A stretch of 64,000 bases of DNA, taken from the NCBI GenBank assembly GCA_950295325.1, contig OX485809.1, forward strand, positions 3,160,001 through 3,224,000, given 5' to 3'. Below, piece after piece: positions 35,750 through 47,523 of the stretch. Every line of letters starts with the position of its first letter. The stretch's first letter is position 1. The stretch comes from Polytrichum commune (Eukaryota; Streptophyta; Polytrichopsida; Polytrichales; Polytrichaceae). A program made the position numbers and the translations under genes. The notes below the pieces were generated by a model. The model made no database searches. It was given only the letters and a program-made list of their open reading frames with translations, and had not been told where the DNA came from.

Positions 35750-36030
35750 AACCTCACACGATTCATTTGGCGTCAACGTAACAATTTGATTTTCAATGCT
35801 AGTCAATGGCCTTTGGAAAAGGCACACCAAGTGGTGTGGGACTCCTTACTTGACTATGGGAGATTGGAGTGGCAATGGACTCTCCATGACTTGGAAAAAA
35901 CTCCGGATGTTGCCTATGAGGATGTTTTTAAAGAAATTGTCTCATCAAGGTGTGTCAAAGGCCTTATTGTTACTTGTAACAATTTGTTGGTTACTTGGAA
36001 GGTTAGACCTCATATAGGCATTGTTTCTTG
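35750..36030 (+). pseudogene. LINE C-terminal tail remnant
   Basis: The frame at 35786-36031 reads WPLEKAHQVVWDSLLDYGRL then EWQWTLHDLEKTPDVAYEDV, and then CVKGLIVTCNNLLVTWKVRPH before a stop. The tail at 3230-3368 of the LINE remnant (IMWTTLLDYSRNHW..LL....PPEVAW) is a diverged version, so this is probably the carboxyl end of the same LINE class. The catalytic RT is not present upstream. Truncated and certainly non-functional. Confidence 0.5.
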
Positions 36031-36031
36031 A

Positions 36032-36843
36032 GTCCCCTTGGTTTTGCGTCGGTTCCCCCAAGGTGACATGTACTTTTATGTTGCAATTGAATTTGTTTTC
36101 AATGCGTGCCCCCCTGGCCCCAGGCCGCAAAAAAGAAGAAGAAGTGTAATTTGCACATATGACACAACTCCACAATTGACCACACCTTTCCCACCTTTTA
36201 CATTGGCTCATTATAATTTTGACATACCATGATCATTTTGATCAATGTAACCTTTTTAAACTCACATCATTGTTGAGCCCACAATATGGGTAAGTGTCCA
36301 TAATACCTATTGAGGGGGAGGGTGAATTAGGGATGGGAGGGTGGGAGTGTTGATTACCATTGTAGAGTCCAAGGAATTTTTTCTTTTTGGCCAAACTAAC
36401 TTCTAAATTGGGACCAGACCCCAAATTAGCCTACATAGTGCGCTTTAATTATGATGAATCAGTATCCAACTTAGATGGGGCATGTAGCTTACTCTTACCC
36501 TCTCTATGGGCATTATGAAACAAACATCCCATAATATCATATGTTCAAAGTGAAGAATAAATAAACAACAAAATTTTCCAAAGATAATGAAATATCATGA
36601 GCTGAAATACAATATCAAAATCATCCTAATAGTATAAAATATATCAATTTTTTCCCTTCTATTTCCATTATTATTTCATATTTGAATAATAATATTCTAA
36701 CAACCACCCCAATCTTCAACTCACATATAAACCACGGTGGACCACTATATTTTCTACCGCACTAATTTTTAGCCTACACTAATCGTATGTGTAATGATGC
36801 AACTGATATGCCTTGTCCTTGCTCAAAGTTGCTAGGCAAAGCT
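36032..36843. other. intergenic, nothing recognised
   Basis: AT-rich, no supported feature. Confidence 0.4.
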
Positions 36844-37085
36844 GATACCATGCCCACACTAGGGTTAGTCACTGCTCCTTGACAATCGTAGAAACCCTCT
36901 TAACAAGAAGAAGTTCATCTCTTCCCGAAATTCACTACTACGAGAATGGATTTTTCGCCCTACTCACAGTAACCTCACTTGGATGTAATATATTGCAACA
37001 TGACCAATGTATGCGAGGCAAAAACTCCTATCAAGATGGAAACTCTCCCATTGGTGTGGACCAGCTCCTGGTCCCAGTGTGGACC
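36844..37085 (+). repeat. dispersed repeat family R5, copy 2
   Basis: Counterpart of 5914-6175. The ORF at 36879-37370 that crosses it is not shared by the other copy and is probably fortuitous. Confidence 0.6.
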
Positions 37086-37769
37086 TCGTATAAAAGTTTG
37101 TGCCAACCATATACCACTTACGCCGGAAATTTGGAAGGCTTGGTAACTTGTGAATTTCCGGAGAGCTTCATAACTGCACACGAATCTCGATTGGCCAATG
37201 CCATGAGTGTTTTTGTTTTGTGGACATGCAATGCGTGCTTTTTAGTGGGCAAGCTAGTCATTCTTATAATGGAGATGGTGCTCATCAACCGTCTAGAATC
37301 TAGATTCGGCCGATGCCCTTCCACTCACTTTCACACACACACACATGTAGAAAGATTCATATATACATGAAGGTTCCACATTCCAAGTCCACACTTTATA
37401 ATTGTTCATTGACCTAGCTAGGGTTTGAGGTTTGGCATCTTCTAAAGACTTGGAGTGGTTGAAATTAATCATACGCTAAAGGACAAGGCTATGGCACCCA
37501 CAAGAAGAGTTTCCTATTCGCTCCAGATCTCTTGGACGTTGGGACACACTAGGTTTAAGCTAGCGAGTAGAGGGAGAATCTCATTCCTCCAATTGCAATA
37601 GGAATTGATCTCATGAGCCTGCTGCAAGAATCTCATAACTTATTAAAAGATCTCGTTACATGCGTTCCTTATTATTAACTCGTACGAAAGAAAGTGTGTT
37701 GGGTACGTACGTGGCAATGAAAACTGCAAACAAATTCATGTCCATGGCAAGGGGTTCGTGATGTCTAAT
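37086..37769. other. intergenic, nothing recognised
   Basis: No supported feature besides a short CA repeat near 37332-37346. Confidence 0.4.
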
Positions 37770-37772
37770 TAA

Positions 37773-38264
37773 GGGCCGCTTCACACTATGGTTGTCCAAG
37801 TTGAGAGGTTGTGGGATTGAATGGCCATATTTTGTTGAGAGTCTAAAGGAATGGGCTGAAAATAGCTAGCCAATACAATATAAAATTGGAGCCTTCGGGC
37901 GGGTACAATGTGAAGCCTCCAAAGGCCAAGCCCAAAGTCCAAAGGCAGAAGGAGCATCCCACTTTATTCCTTGCCTAAAATAACGCCTCCAATGTAACTG
38001 CCAAGATCTTGTCAATGTTTGATTTTTTTTATGGAAAAAAATCGATGTCCTCTCGACCATAGTTTGGGTTTCCATTCTCATCCCACCCAAAACTTCCTTC
38101 AAGAGTTCATCGCCTTGGTAAAAAGTTATGCATTTTAAATTGCGACAGCATGTGGACTTTGGACTCTAGTGTGAAAGGCCTAGAGGCCGAATTCTTGGTT
38201 TCTTGCAATCTGTTTGGTGGAAATCGACGGCCTCTCGACCTTTGACCATGGTGTGAAGTGTCCC
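37773..38264. mobile_element. Harbinger-like element (492 bp)
   Basis: Ends GGGCCGCTTCACACTATGGT and ACCATGGTGTGAAGTGTCCC, TAA duplications at 37770-37772 and 38265-38267. The ends relate to those at 41056 (GGGCC..TTCACACTATGG). The right half contains GGCCTCTCGACC and GGCCTAGAGGCCG motifs, suggesting internal foldback. Non-coding. Confidence 0.85.
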
Positions 38265-38639
38265 TAAGTAATGTGGTGCAATTTCTACCGAGTAGATGTA
38301 CACAACAAAATTGTGTGTTGCAATAGCAAACCTACGATGATGCACCAACAAAAAAATCGGGTTCGAAATCGGACTTACCCTGATTTACTTATGGTTATTG
38401 AAAGTGCATGTTTGTTGATATATCTTGTAAGCTTGAGTCTTTATGGTGTTTATTATTCGATCCTCACCTAAACCCACACCAATGAAATACATGTTTTTGA
38501 CTGAGTAAATCGACCAAGTATCACATGCATACCTTATGCATGTTCACGTATTGGGAAGGTTTCTATTTGAAGATTATTTGGGCATTGGAAATGGCTTTGG
38601 GAATAGTTGGAGTGTGGTGCACTTGAAATCCAGCCCTCG

Positions 38640-40090
38640 AGCATGTACCCATGGGGTGGACTCTTCATTGGAAACCTAAATGACTTGCATGGGTCATTAT
38701 GAAATTAACCCCTATACATGAGAAGTAGATAGAGAAAAACAAATGTACATGTACTAACATTAGGCTTGGAAATGGACTTGTGTATTTATACTACGTTTTC
38801 AACTTAATGTGATAAATGCCTCCACTACATATGCAAAAAAATAATTCATAAAATAATTATGCCTCTTTTATATGTGAAATCCATGTTCACTTTCCAATGA
38901 GAGAGTTATTGAGCAATTTTTCATTCATAGGATGTAACTCAATGATTGCATCAAATAAACAAAGAGAAGAGCAGAATCACTCAGCCACAATCAAGAGAGC
39001 AAAGACTCGAGGGAGCCCATGAGCACTCCAAAAGGCTCTAGCTTGTCCTAAAACCCAAATGTGAACCCTAACAAGAATGGACAAGGGAGTCATCGAGAAT
39101 ATTCAACGTATGACAACAACGGATGAATGTGAATTGAACGAAACTAACACATTTATTGTCAATTATTTCTCCAAACCTTAAGGCCCCCCTTTTGTTCATC
39201 TACCTTTACTTGCAAGAAACTCTAATAGCCTTTTTAAATGTACACAAAGAAAATTAATGCCTCTCCATTATGTATACTATGTATGCTACTGCCTCAAATA
39301 ATACCCCTTCTTACACTCATGTTAGTCGTACGTGGTATGAAGACTCTAACCCCCATGGGCTCTTCATTGAAAACCCAAATGACATGCATGGGTGACTATG
39401 AAATAAAACCCTCTATATACAAGACATTTAAAAAGAAAAAGAAAAGTATAGGTACTAATATTGGGCTAAGAAATGGACTCATGTATTTATACCAAGCTTT
39501 TCAATCTAATGCAATAAATGCCTCCACTACATACACAAAATACAAATCATTTAATAAATGGGCCTTTGTTAAATATATCCACGGGGAGGTCACTTCATTG
39601 TCAAGTTGACACCACGTGTGGACAAAGTTTGCTACCCCTATATTACATGCCATATATAATTTTAAAATTTATGATATTTTTTCTACATATACATAATCAT
39701 TGACAGTATCTTTTGTATACTTTTTTGAAAATTTTAGTCATCTTTATTTTTTTAGTAATTGTTTTAGTTCAATTCTGTGTCATTCTAGTTAGAAATGGTA
39801 TGTTTTATGAGAAAAACAAATCATCAAATTTAGTTACCACTTTTAAATATGTCATAGGTACTGTGTATATCTACTCATGAAAAAAAATTGATAAACATTT
39901 GACCCATTTTGGTGGTGCAACTTACCAAAAGAAGTTTTTTTTTGGTCGCACGTGGTGTTCAACTTGACAATGGAGTGATCTACCCGTGCATATATCATCC
40001 ACTTTCACTTTCCACTGAGAAAATGCCATCGACCATTTTTCCATCCACACGATGTAACTCATAAAAATCCACATGATACTCATGATACTC
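38640..40090 (+). repeat. direct duplication: 38640-38960 and 39345-40060
   Basis: Both units run CCCATGGG.TGGACTCTTCATTG, AATGACNTGCATGGGT, ATGGACT(T/C).TGTATTTATAC, AATGCCTCCACTACATA, CACTTTCCA.TGAGA, CGATGTAACTCA or GGATGTAACTCA. The second unit is split by the hAT-like element at 39580-39988. The two could be ends of a decayed element; no internal coding is visible. Confidence 0.75.
39580..39988. mobile_element. hAT-like non-autonomous element, relative of 19222 (409 bp)
   Basis: Left end CACGGGGAGGTCACTTCATT, right end AATGGAGTGATCTACCCGTG. The inverted similarity reaches about 40 bp, to CACCACGTG. Flanks AATATATC (39572-39579) and CATATATC (39989-39996) are an 8-bp duplication with one change. 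The first duplication unit (38640-38960) keeps the unoccupied site. Confidence 0.8.
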
Positions 40091-40149
40091 ATAAAAATCT
40101 AACACTCAAACACATGTCATTTGGATGGAATAAGGTAAATTAGATGAAA

Positions 40150-40700
40150 CTAATGCATCTTTTATTCCAAGATTTCCAAAAAGCTAGACTACTGGATCGG
40201 TTTCAATGGATGGTAAGGCGTGGGAAATTATGGTGAAGGGATTTTTTCAACTCCCTCCGCAAATGGGGATGGAACTGTTGCATGCCAATATTTGATGGTT
40301 GGAAGGGCTAGACATCATAAACCATGGTTTCACATATTCCAAAGGCCTTACTCTATACTGCAAGGGTATCCAATGTGTTGATGATGTTTGGGGTAGTGAA
40401 TGCCGAGACTTCCTCACATGAGCCAAAGCGCAAGTGAAGTTTAAACTTACCCCCGCGGATTTGGGGGACTGGGTCATGCTTATCAACAAACTTGTGGAAA
40501 AATGGAGGACCCATGCCAGAAAATGACTCAGACACTACACATGGCGGACAATGGGTTGATTTTTTACTTTCTAGGTAAAGAAGACCCAATCTTTGTTCTT
40601 AAGTGCACAAGTGACTTTATGTCCCAATGCTTGCAATTCCAACACCTTGTCATGCCCCTTAGAGCATTGCCACTCATCGAAGACTAAATTGAAAAAAAGG
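40150..40700 (+). other. decayed coding-like DNA, unrecognised
   Basis: The plus strand has protein texture over several frames (RKWGWNCCMPIFDGW, FKLTPADLGDWVMLINKLVE) broken by stops. It could be a LINE ORF1 or other retroelement fragment. I do not recognise a domain. Confidence 0.3.
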
Positions 40701-41055
40701 ATGTAGAGTAGTTCAGTTCAATATGGAATTGCCCCACCCATCTGTAACACGGATGAACTGAACACCGAGGGCAACCTCAATGCAGTGAATTTCTTGCAAA
40801 GCATAGCAAGTTTGCAGTAGACAAGCTGACCTGAATTGCAACGAAATGAGAATAAGACAAGAGAAAAAAATTACCCTGAGAAAAAAAAGGGGGAGAATGG
40901 TTTTGCCCTGAGGAGGATAAGTTCTCCCACAATCATTAGCAGTTCTCGCCACGCTTGGTGCATATTAAGTTTAAGCTTACTTGAAGCCAGTCGACGAACT
41001 TAACTTTCTGTCAACAATGTGCGGCCCATTCCCAGGGGAATTAGCAAGCAACTTA

Positions 41056-41417
41056 GGGCCAGTTCACACTATGGCCAAACTTCGAGAGGAGAAGCGTTTC
41101 GACCAATGAAAATGCAGAAATGTCCAAAGTCCGTCCTCTCAGCCTTCACATTAGAGGCCGAAGTCCAAAGGACGTCGCCTCCAAAAGAGCCTAGGTGGCA
41201 GCACTTTTAGGAAGATATGGCGCCAAGAGTTCGGCCTCTCGAGCCAAGTTTGGGTCGAGCAAAATGCTCGACCCAAACTTCCGTCGAGAGGCCGAACATT
41301 TTTAGCCGTGGATTATTTTAATATACTTTTTCAACCCAAAGGCTTCTCCTCTCGACATAGTTTGGTCTAGAAAAGTGACGCTTCTCCTCTCGACTTGGGC
41401 ATAGTGTGAACCGGCCC
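41056..41417. mobile_element. Harbinger-like foldback element (362 bp)
   Basis: Ends GGGCCAGTTCACACTATGGC and CATAGTGTGAACCGGCCC, with further inverted match CGAGAGGAGAAGCG/CGCTTCTCCTCTCG. TTA duplications at 41053-41055 and 41418-41420. A central hairpin spans 41230-41296 with arms of about 30 bp (TTCGGCCTCTCGA...GGTCGAGCA). Confidence 0.9.
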
Positions 41418-41599
41418 TTAATATTACGAACCGATGTCATCATCTTAAGTTGGACCTCATGTCAAACACAGGCATTCAAGCGAGTATATAGGTTCGAGGT
41501 TTCTAGAACTGAAATGAAATGAGGATAATTACTTCTCCCACAATCTGCATCTTCTCAACACACCGGATTCAGCTAGCTTGAAGCCAATCGACAAACTTT

Positions 41600-41800
41600 T
41601 GGGCCGCTTTACACCTAGAGGCCGGACCAATTCCCCTTGAGGCTGATTGCATGAAATTTCAGCCTCTTTTGGGTTGGAGGCCGGCCTCAAACTACACATT
41701 ACAATTAGATTATAATGGGGGTTAATTTTTCCATATGTAAAGGCCTTAGGGCCAAGAAGCTAGGCCGATTCAATAAATCTAGCATAATCCAACGGATCTA
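41600..41800 (+). repeat. probable fragment of a GGGCC-end element
   Basis: GGGCCGCTTTACACCTAGAG at 41602 resembles the Harbinger-like ends, and GGCC-rich short repeats follow. No matching right end or duplication found. Confidence 0.4.
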
Positions 41801-41814
41801 GCATAATCTAGTGG

Positions 41815-42430
41815 CTGTGGGTTGGGAAGGAAGCCGCGTTCATGTGGTCAGTTTGGCATAAAGCGGTGGCAGTCAATGAGCGGAGGGCTCGCATTGCTCC
41901 TACTTCCATTTCTAAGCAATGCATCTTATGCCTCCCTACCACGAGTGAGTTGGTTAAGCTCAAATTTTGGGATTGCATTCAAGCGCGGAGGGCTTGGAGA
42001 TGGGCCACGTTCATCATGCATGAGCTTTGCGGAGTGAGAATCGGCAATGATGATCGCTTCCATTGGAAACAAGTTATGTTTGGGGAAAGGATTTGGAAGA
42101 ATTTCCGCACACAAATTAAAAATTGGCACCTCCTTCGTGGCATTACTTTGTGGACCATTTGGATCGAGCGGAATGGCAAAGTCTTCAACCAAGAACAATG
42201 GCATGAATCCAAGGTCAAACACCATATCTAGGGCGAACTCATCATGCATGCCAAGGCAGCATGGAAGCAAGTGATTAAGCTTGTCAAGATTAGTAGGTTC
42301 GCTTCTCCGCTATGGCCTTGCTCGAAGGTTTTGACAAGACTTGGGGTGCTAGGAACGTCCTGTGTAGGAGGAACAATTCACATGTTGAGTGGAATTGGAA
42401 ACAACAACGTAGATAGGGTGTTCAACTTTT
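41815..42430 (+). pseudogene. LINE zinc-finger and C-terminal remnant
   Basis: Frame 41842-42231 reads VWHKAVAVNERRARIAPTS, then CILCLPTTSELVKLKFWDC and later RRAWRWA; this is the plant RVT zinc-binding pattern (VWH...C..C......H-position...W.C..A...W.W). It is followed by GITLWTIWIERNGKVFNQ, the W.IW..RN..IF motif that ends many plant L1 proteins. The His of the finger appears replaced (ELVKLKFWDC). A stop at 42232 ends the frame, and no RT core precedes it. Confident as LINE debris. Confidence 0.75.
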
Positions 42431-44202
42431 GACAGTGGTTGTCTTGGCATATTGGGGGCTGTCCTTGGTATATGGGGTGGGGGTGGTCCCTGGCTTGGTG
42501 GGATTGGTAGGTTATCCTTGGTAGGTTTGGGTGTTGTCAATGTAGCCTTACACGTCGATTACTACTTACTTGTGCAGCATGCCAAATGGAGGCGGAATGT
42601 GGACACGAGCAGTTCACTGCTAGGACACATGTGATTGCCAACTGTGTATATTTAATTTGGGACTTGCCCTTTACGGCTGCCAGCGAGGCACAAAGGTGTG
42701 GCTGGACCATGGTGACGTGGAAATGACTCATCAAACATTCACGTGTTGGCAGTGGTGGTGGGAGAGGGGTGCCTTTCATGTTTTTCTTTATATAAAAGCC
42801 TATTTCCTATAATAAGGTACATACCTATTACGTGAGCCTAGGTTTTGGTATTCAAAGAGATGTAGAGACCTTGCCACACTTTAGAAAATTTTACCACTGT
42901 AAGTTCAAGGCAGTGCCCGGGAAGTTTTTGGGCATATATAACTTAGTTGGTCAAGATCCTAGTGGCTGTAATTAAATCCGGCCGCTTACATGTTGACATC
43001 TTCCGGTCTTGCTTTCATTCATTAGAGGTATATTCTTCTATAGATTCCTCTAAAATGACCGGTAATTCTCCGGAACTTATCTCTCTAACTCAACCGCTTC
43101 ACATGCACCAAACCGCCGGTTCGTTCTCCCCGAGCCCTCAAGTACAATGAATGTCCATTCTAATAAGCTCACGTTACCTTCCATTACAAAACCAACACGC
43201 TTGAAGGAGTTCCGGTTTCTCTTTATCGTCAAAAGTCTGATATGTTCGGCTCTCATCATGAGCCTACAATGCGTACAACCCATGCTAAAAGGTGAAGGTT
43301 CACGTGTTGCTTCCCAAAATGCATTTGCATGTGTAAATATCACATTTCGTGTATTAAGTATTTGGATATGAGGGTGAGGTTTACGCTAGGGTACTGGTCC
43401 AAGAAAGGTTAATTTTCCGACACAAAATTGAACCCAACCTTGAACATTGGTACCTCAAACTAAAGACATTTTTCTTGAGTGGGGGGGAACTATGAGAATT
43501 GATGGGAAAGTGAGGCCAAATATACCAATATTTTGGACCCGTGTTCTAGTGTAAATTCCTTGGGTTCACGTTTTTGCTCTTGACCAATACGATCACTCAA
43601 ATTTGAAGTTTTCAATTTATTATATTATATTATATTATATGTTCGGATCCTAGTGCAAACCCACCTTTAGCTTGCATGTAAATTTTCTGAAGGCCTTGGA
43701 TATTGGTTCTGGTGGAGGGAGAGAAGGGATTCTCACACGCAAGCATAAATCTCATCCATCCAACATGAAATCATATTCCTCATAGTTTTGTGTCCGATTT
43801 ATCTCAATTGGCTTGTACTAAAGAATAATTTAAAGCCATATAATTTTTTTGTAGATCAAATCATCTCAACATAATACCCTGTAGATTGCATAATAATTCA
43901 TGGCTTTGTATTGAGTGAATGCGAGGTACAGTTGTATATGATAATTCCCTCTCTCCCTAGTGAAGTGTCATTTTGACTTTCTAATTCTTTACATATTGAT
44001 GGGAGCTTACCTCTGAAGGCTATGAAATGCAATAAAATGAAATTGATTATAGAGTCCAAAAAACCGTCAGGCTTATGGGACTAAAGCTATGGACACCTCA
44101 TATATGACACTTAGAGAGGAAATATTACCTTGTGCAATATTGAATTTTTTTAGAATGTCGGCCAGTCCATATTTCTTTTTGAAAAAATGCCTAGATACAA
44201 GT
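42431..44202. other. intergenic, nothing recognised
   Basis: ORFs at 42452-43371 are short and overlap on opposite strands. A short TATAT repeat lies at 43619-43640. No element ends identified. Confidence 0.4.
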
Positions 44203-44245
<43 letters not shown>

Positions 44246-44246
44246 T
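44203..44246 (+). repeat. (CAA)n microsatellite
   Basis: About 14 AAC/CAA triplets. Confidence 0.95.
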
Positions 44247-44639
44247 ATGCTCCCTTGTGTGTTTTTGAAAGTCGTAAGATGTGTTGGACTTTCACTACTT
44301 ACCACTAAACCATGTGAATCAAAACGCTGGTGTTTCTGTAATATTATCTCAAACTATATATAAAATTATGGCAAGCTCATATATAAGTCATTCCTTGAGT
44401 GCCAAGTAAGGAATAAAAATAATAAGATGGGAGTGTGTATGTTTGATGTTCAACTTCAAATCCAAAGTGTCACGTGACGTTTTGAAAAACAAAAATGAAT
44501 GTCAATTGACATATACATTTTATTCTAAAATGTCACCTCAATTTTGGGTTACACATTATTTTTGAAAAACTAATACTTTGAATAATCAAAATACAATCTT
44601 GATTTGTAATCAAAAAATTATCAATCAAGCGTAAGTATC

Positions 44640-45830
44640 CTTTGGTCTCACATGTTTCTCCAAATACTGAAGATGGTAGCCCAATCCATTGCATCCACTT
44701 CAAGCCCACAAAGAGAGACCCGCATAAGAGCATCAAGGGTCTTCAAGTTCAACCTATTGTGCAAGTGGCTTATGATTGCATTTTGTTTGGAAAATCCTCC
44801 TTTACAAATAATTAAACTTGATGGAATGAATATAACTTTCTGCCAAAGTTGCATAAGTTTAGGCCAATTTGTTTGTCATTCCAAATTGCTACCACATATG
44901 CACCAACCCTTAAATATGGTTTTGTTCTCACACATATGTCAAAGTGTTTCCGTAAATTCCAGGAGTTCTCCCTTACACATTTCGCTTTTTTTTCTTTAGT
45001 GTATTAAAACTTGAACAATATCCTTTCGTTCCACAATTTGATGTTTGTGATTCAGTCACTATCATCGCTTGTATAATTACGAGGGCTGAGAAGTTTGGCT
45101 GCATTGAATACTGGAAGGTCTAGGAAGTGATCATTCAAAACATGAACAACTCTTTGCACATAAGATGCACCCAAAAGTATGCATCGTTGTAGTTCATTGG
45201 GCCCATTAGTTGCCAACGCATAATTAATACGATCTCATGCATTGCTTTCATAACTCAATTGAAAATTTCTTGTAGATTCCCTCAGGAAGTTTCCAAAATT
45301 CTTGCTTGTACAACCAAACATAGGTCCATTCTCGGATTAAAAAATGACGTGATAAAATTGAAATTGTGATATCAATGGTTGCACTAATAGTTGTGATGTC
45401 AACTATATCATATTGAAATTTGATATTTAACTTATTTAACTCTTGTAAACCATCTACAAGCAAGTTCAAGCAAAAAAGGAATTTAAAAGAGCACATGATC
45501 TCATACCAATGCGGCTCTTCATCTTTGAATAACTCCAATAATGTCGGCATGCACTACAATATGCGGGTCATGACATTACCTTAAGAAAGCCACCGTACTA
45601 CATGAATTTGTAAAACCAGTACATAATTTTCTTCAAATGCATCCTTCAACAATCGTTTCAGCTCGTTGCATTGATTTGTACTACGGCCCACCCACTCATA
45701 AACTTTGTTGGCAAAACGATCCAACATTTGAATCTTTGGAAAAGCTCTAGCTGTATTTTTTGTAGCTAAAGCTTCACGATGCGCAATACAATGCACATTT
45801 ATGAAATTTGGAACCAAGGGTGGTCAACCC
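44640..45830 (-). pseudogene. hAT-superfamily transposase remnant (zinc-finger protein 862-like)
   Basis: Three minus-strand blocks lie in the correct order. Block 1 (45817-45581): HCIAHREALATKNTARAF, KVYEWVGRSTNQCNELKRLL and IHVVRWLS; the HC.AHR..L and RWLS motifs are typical of the central region of ZNF862/DUF4371-type hAT proteins. Block 2 (45550-45248): LLELFKDEEPHWYEIMCSFK to ISILSRHFL. Block 3 (44854-44652): GGFSKQNAIISHLHNRLNLK, TLDALMRVSLCG, as in the C-terminal dimerisation part (GFS..N..K...R..L....L..LMRI). Frames shift between blocks and the N-terminal zinc finger is not seen. Dead copy. Confidence 0.75.
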
Positions 45831-46192
45831 TTTGCGGCCATGCAAGCCAACATCACTAAACCGTTTTCCCACTCACTCGTCCAATTATATTGTATCTAAA
45901 GCATACGACAAGCATTTTACACTCGACCACATGACAATACACTCATATCGAGACAAATTACACATACTACACACATAATTATCATTTGTTAAGGTTCCTA
46001 TTCCCACCATTTAAAAAAAAAAAAAAAAAAAAACCTTGACAGTTAGGGCCTCCATGCCCACAAATATCATCAAAGAAGATTGGTCCCATACATAAGGTAA
46101 GAGCACCCCTCAAACTGAGAAGTCAAAGGATTTCGCATAAATGTGGTAGCTGCATGAACCGAAAAGGTTACCTAGGTAGGAAAAATAGACTA

Positions 46193-46860
46193 CAGTCTAC
46201 CCTCTATAAATGTTAACCCTCGGGAGTGGATCAAAGTTGACATTTATAGAGGTGTTAACAATTAACAATTATAAAATTACTTTTTTGAGCAATATACAAA
46301 TCATAACATTTATAAATATAAGCAATTGTGAAGAGTCCTTCTGAGAGAATACCATTCATAAAATTGCAAATCCAATCAAAACTTTATTCAATATCAAGTT
46401 TACAAATCACGAGTGAAGTATGAATCAATGGTTCTTTGGTGAGATTCATCTGCATGCACAACTTGCAAATAGTTCTCAATCTGCACCAACAAACCCACAT
46501 ACTTGGACACATCACATGAACGTGATTCCATGTACCTTCTAATGGTACCAAAACTAGATTGCAAGTCACTATAAGATGGAATGGGTTCCACCTCACACTC
46601 CTCTCCCTCACAATCATCATCTGAGACATTAGAAGTCCCACCAATACATTGTAACTGGATGTGTAGTTTTTATCATCCATATTATGGTTGTATTTCATTC
46701 ATTAACATTTATAGAGTCAAATTTACAAAGAAGGGAGTACCATTTTGTTAACAATTAACACGTTTAACATTTATAGTGTGCAATATGTGGGGAGTAGAAG
46801 AAAGTTAACATTTAGAGAGGGTTAACACTTATAAGTGTAACATTTATAGAGGGTGGACTG
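46193..46860 (-). mobile_element. pogo/Tigger-like element (668 bp)
   Basis: Left end CAGTCTACCCTCTATAAATG, right end CATTTATAGAGGGTGGACTG. TA precedes the left end (46191-46192) and CA follows the right (46861-46862), a decayed TA duplication. Variants of the TTAACATTTATAGAG motif repeat several times inside both ends. It holds a minus-strand C-terminal transposase tail. Confidence 0.85.
46400..46591 (-). pseudogene. C-terminal tail of a pogo/Tigger-like transposase
   Basis: 63 codons ending at a stop: SYSDLQSSFGTIRRYMES, DVSKYVGLLVQIENYL, HQRTIDSYFTRDL. This is the arrangement of the Tigger/jerky C-terminus: an acidic linker, a helix with a run of about 8 residues to an S.....L...E..L segment, then a terminal (Q/R)(S/T)I..(Y/F)F. 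The upstream continuation on the minus strand (46592-46640) is acidic in another frame (SDDDCEGEECE), again as in the family. The DDE core is deleted. Read with the TIRs of its host element, this supports the pogo assignment. Confidence 0.6.
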
Positions 46861-46862
46861 CA

Positions 46863-47063
46863 GATGTATTGCAAGTTTCTATTTGTATATTCCCCTATCC
46901 AATATTAAAATAAATGCAAATTTTTTAAGTGAAAAATGTGTTGGCACCCAAAACCATTAAGGAGGCCTTGATATTCACACGGTGAACATTCTCAAAACTA
47001 ACATGTCTTACTAGGCAAGACTTTGAGGGTGTTGGTTTGGTGCGTTGTTTTAGTTTAAGGTAC
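46863..47063. other. short spacer
   Basis: No feature. Confidence 0.4.
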
Positions 47064-47065
47064 TA

Positions 47066-47447
47066 CACTAAATAGGATATTTAGTATCATCAATTCTAAT
47101 TGTCTTGCTCAATACTAATTGTAAACGATGGTATAGTGTCACCAACACTAAATATTGATCCAACATTATTTGTCATTCCTTGTCATTTTTCTGGGGGATT
47201 ATGGATTTACTAGTTTGCATTTACTATCACTTATCAAGTGATTTTTCATCCAAATTTCAATCATTCATGACAATATTTCATCACAAGTTGCTGACAAGAG
47301 AAGGTAGGGTTTTGGCTAATGGATGAACTCATCCATCATCCATCATCCATGACAATATTTGTAAACTTGTTCATAAGAAGTGTTATCCAAAAAGTTACCA
47401 TAGTGACATTAAATACCATACAACACTAAATATCATTGTTATTAGTG
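47066..47447 (+). mobile_element. TACACTA-type MITE, copy C (382 bp)
   Basis: Family of 6228-6606. Ends CACTAAATAGGATATTTAGT and ATTAGTG, TA flanks at 47064-47065 and 47448-47449. Confidence 0.85.
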
Positions 47448-47523
47448 TACACTATTGTAGTCCAAGTGCAAAATACAGAGAGTAGCAACCAATTTTGGGC
47501 CCCATGCCCCCTTTAGGAGTTAA

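Noticed and set aside
36937-36960. CACTACGAGAATGGATTTTT as the end of a CACTA transposon
   Set aside because: No matching inverted end or 3-bp duplication could be found downstream or upstream, and the R5 paralogue lacks the motif.
36879-37370. 163-codon ORF as a gene
   Set aside because: It runs across the repeat R5 boundary, and the frame is not kept in the other R5 copy.
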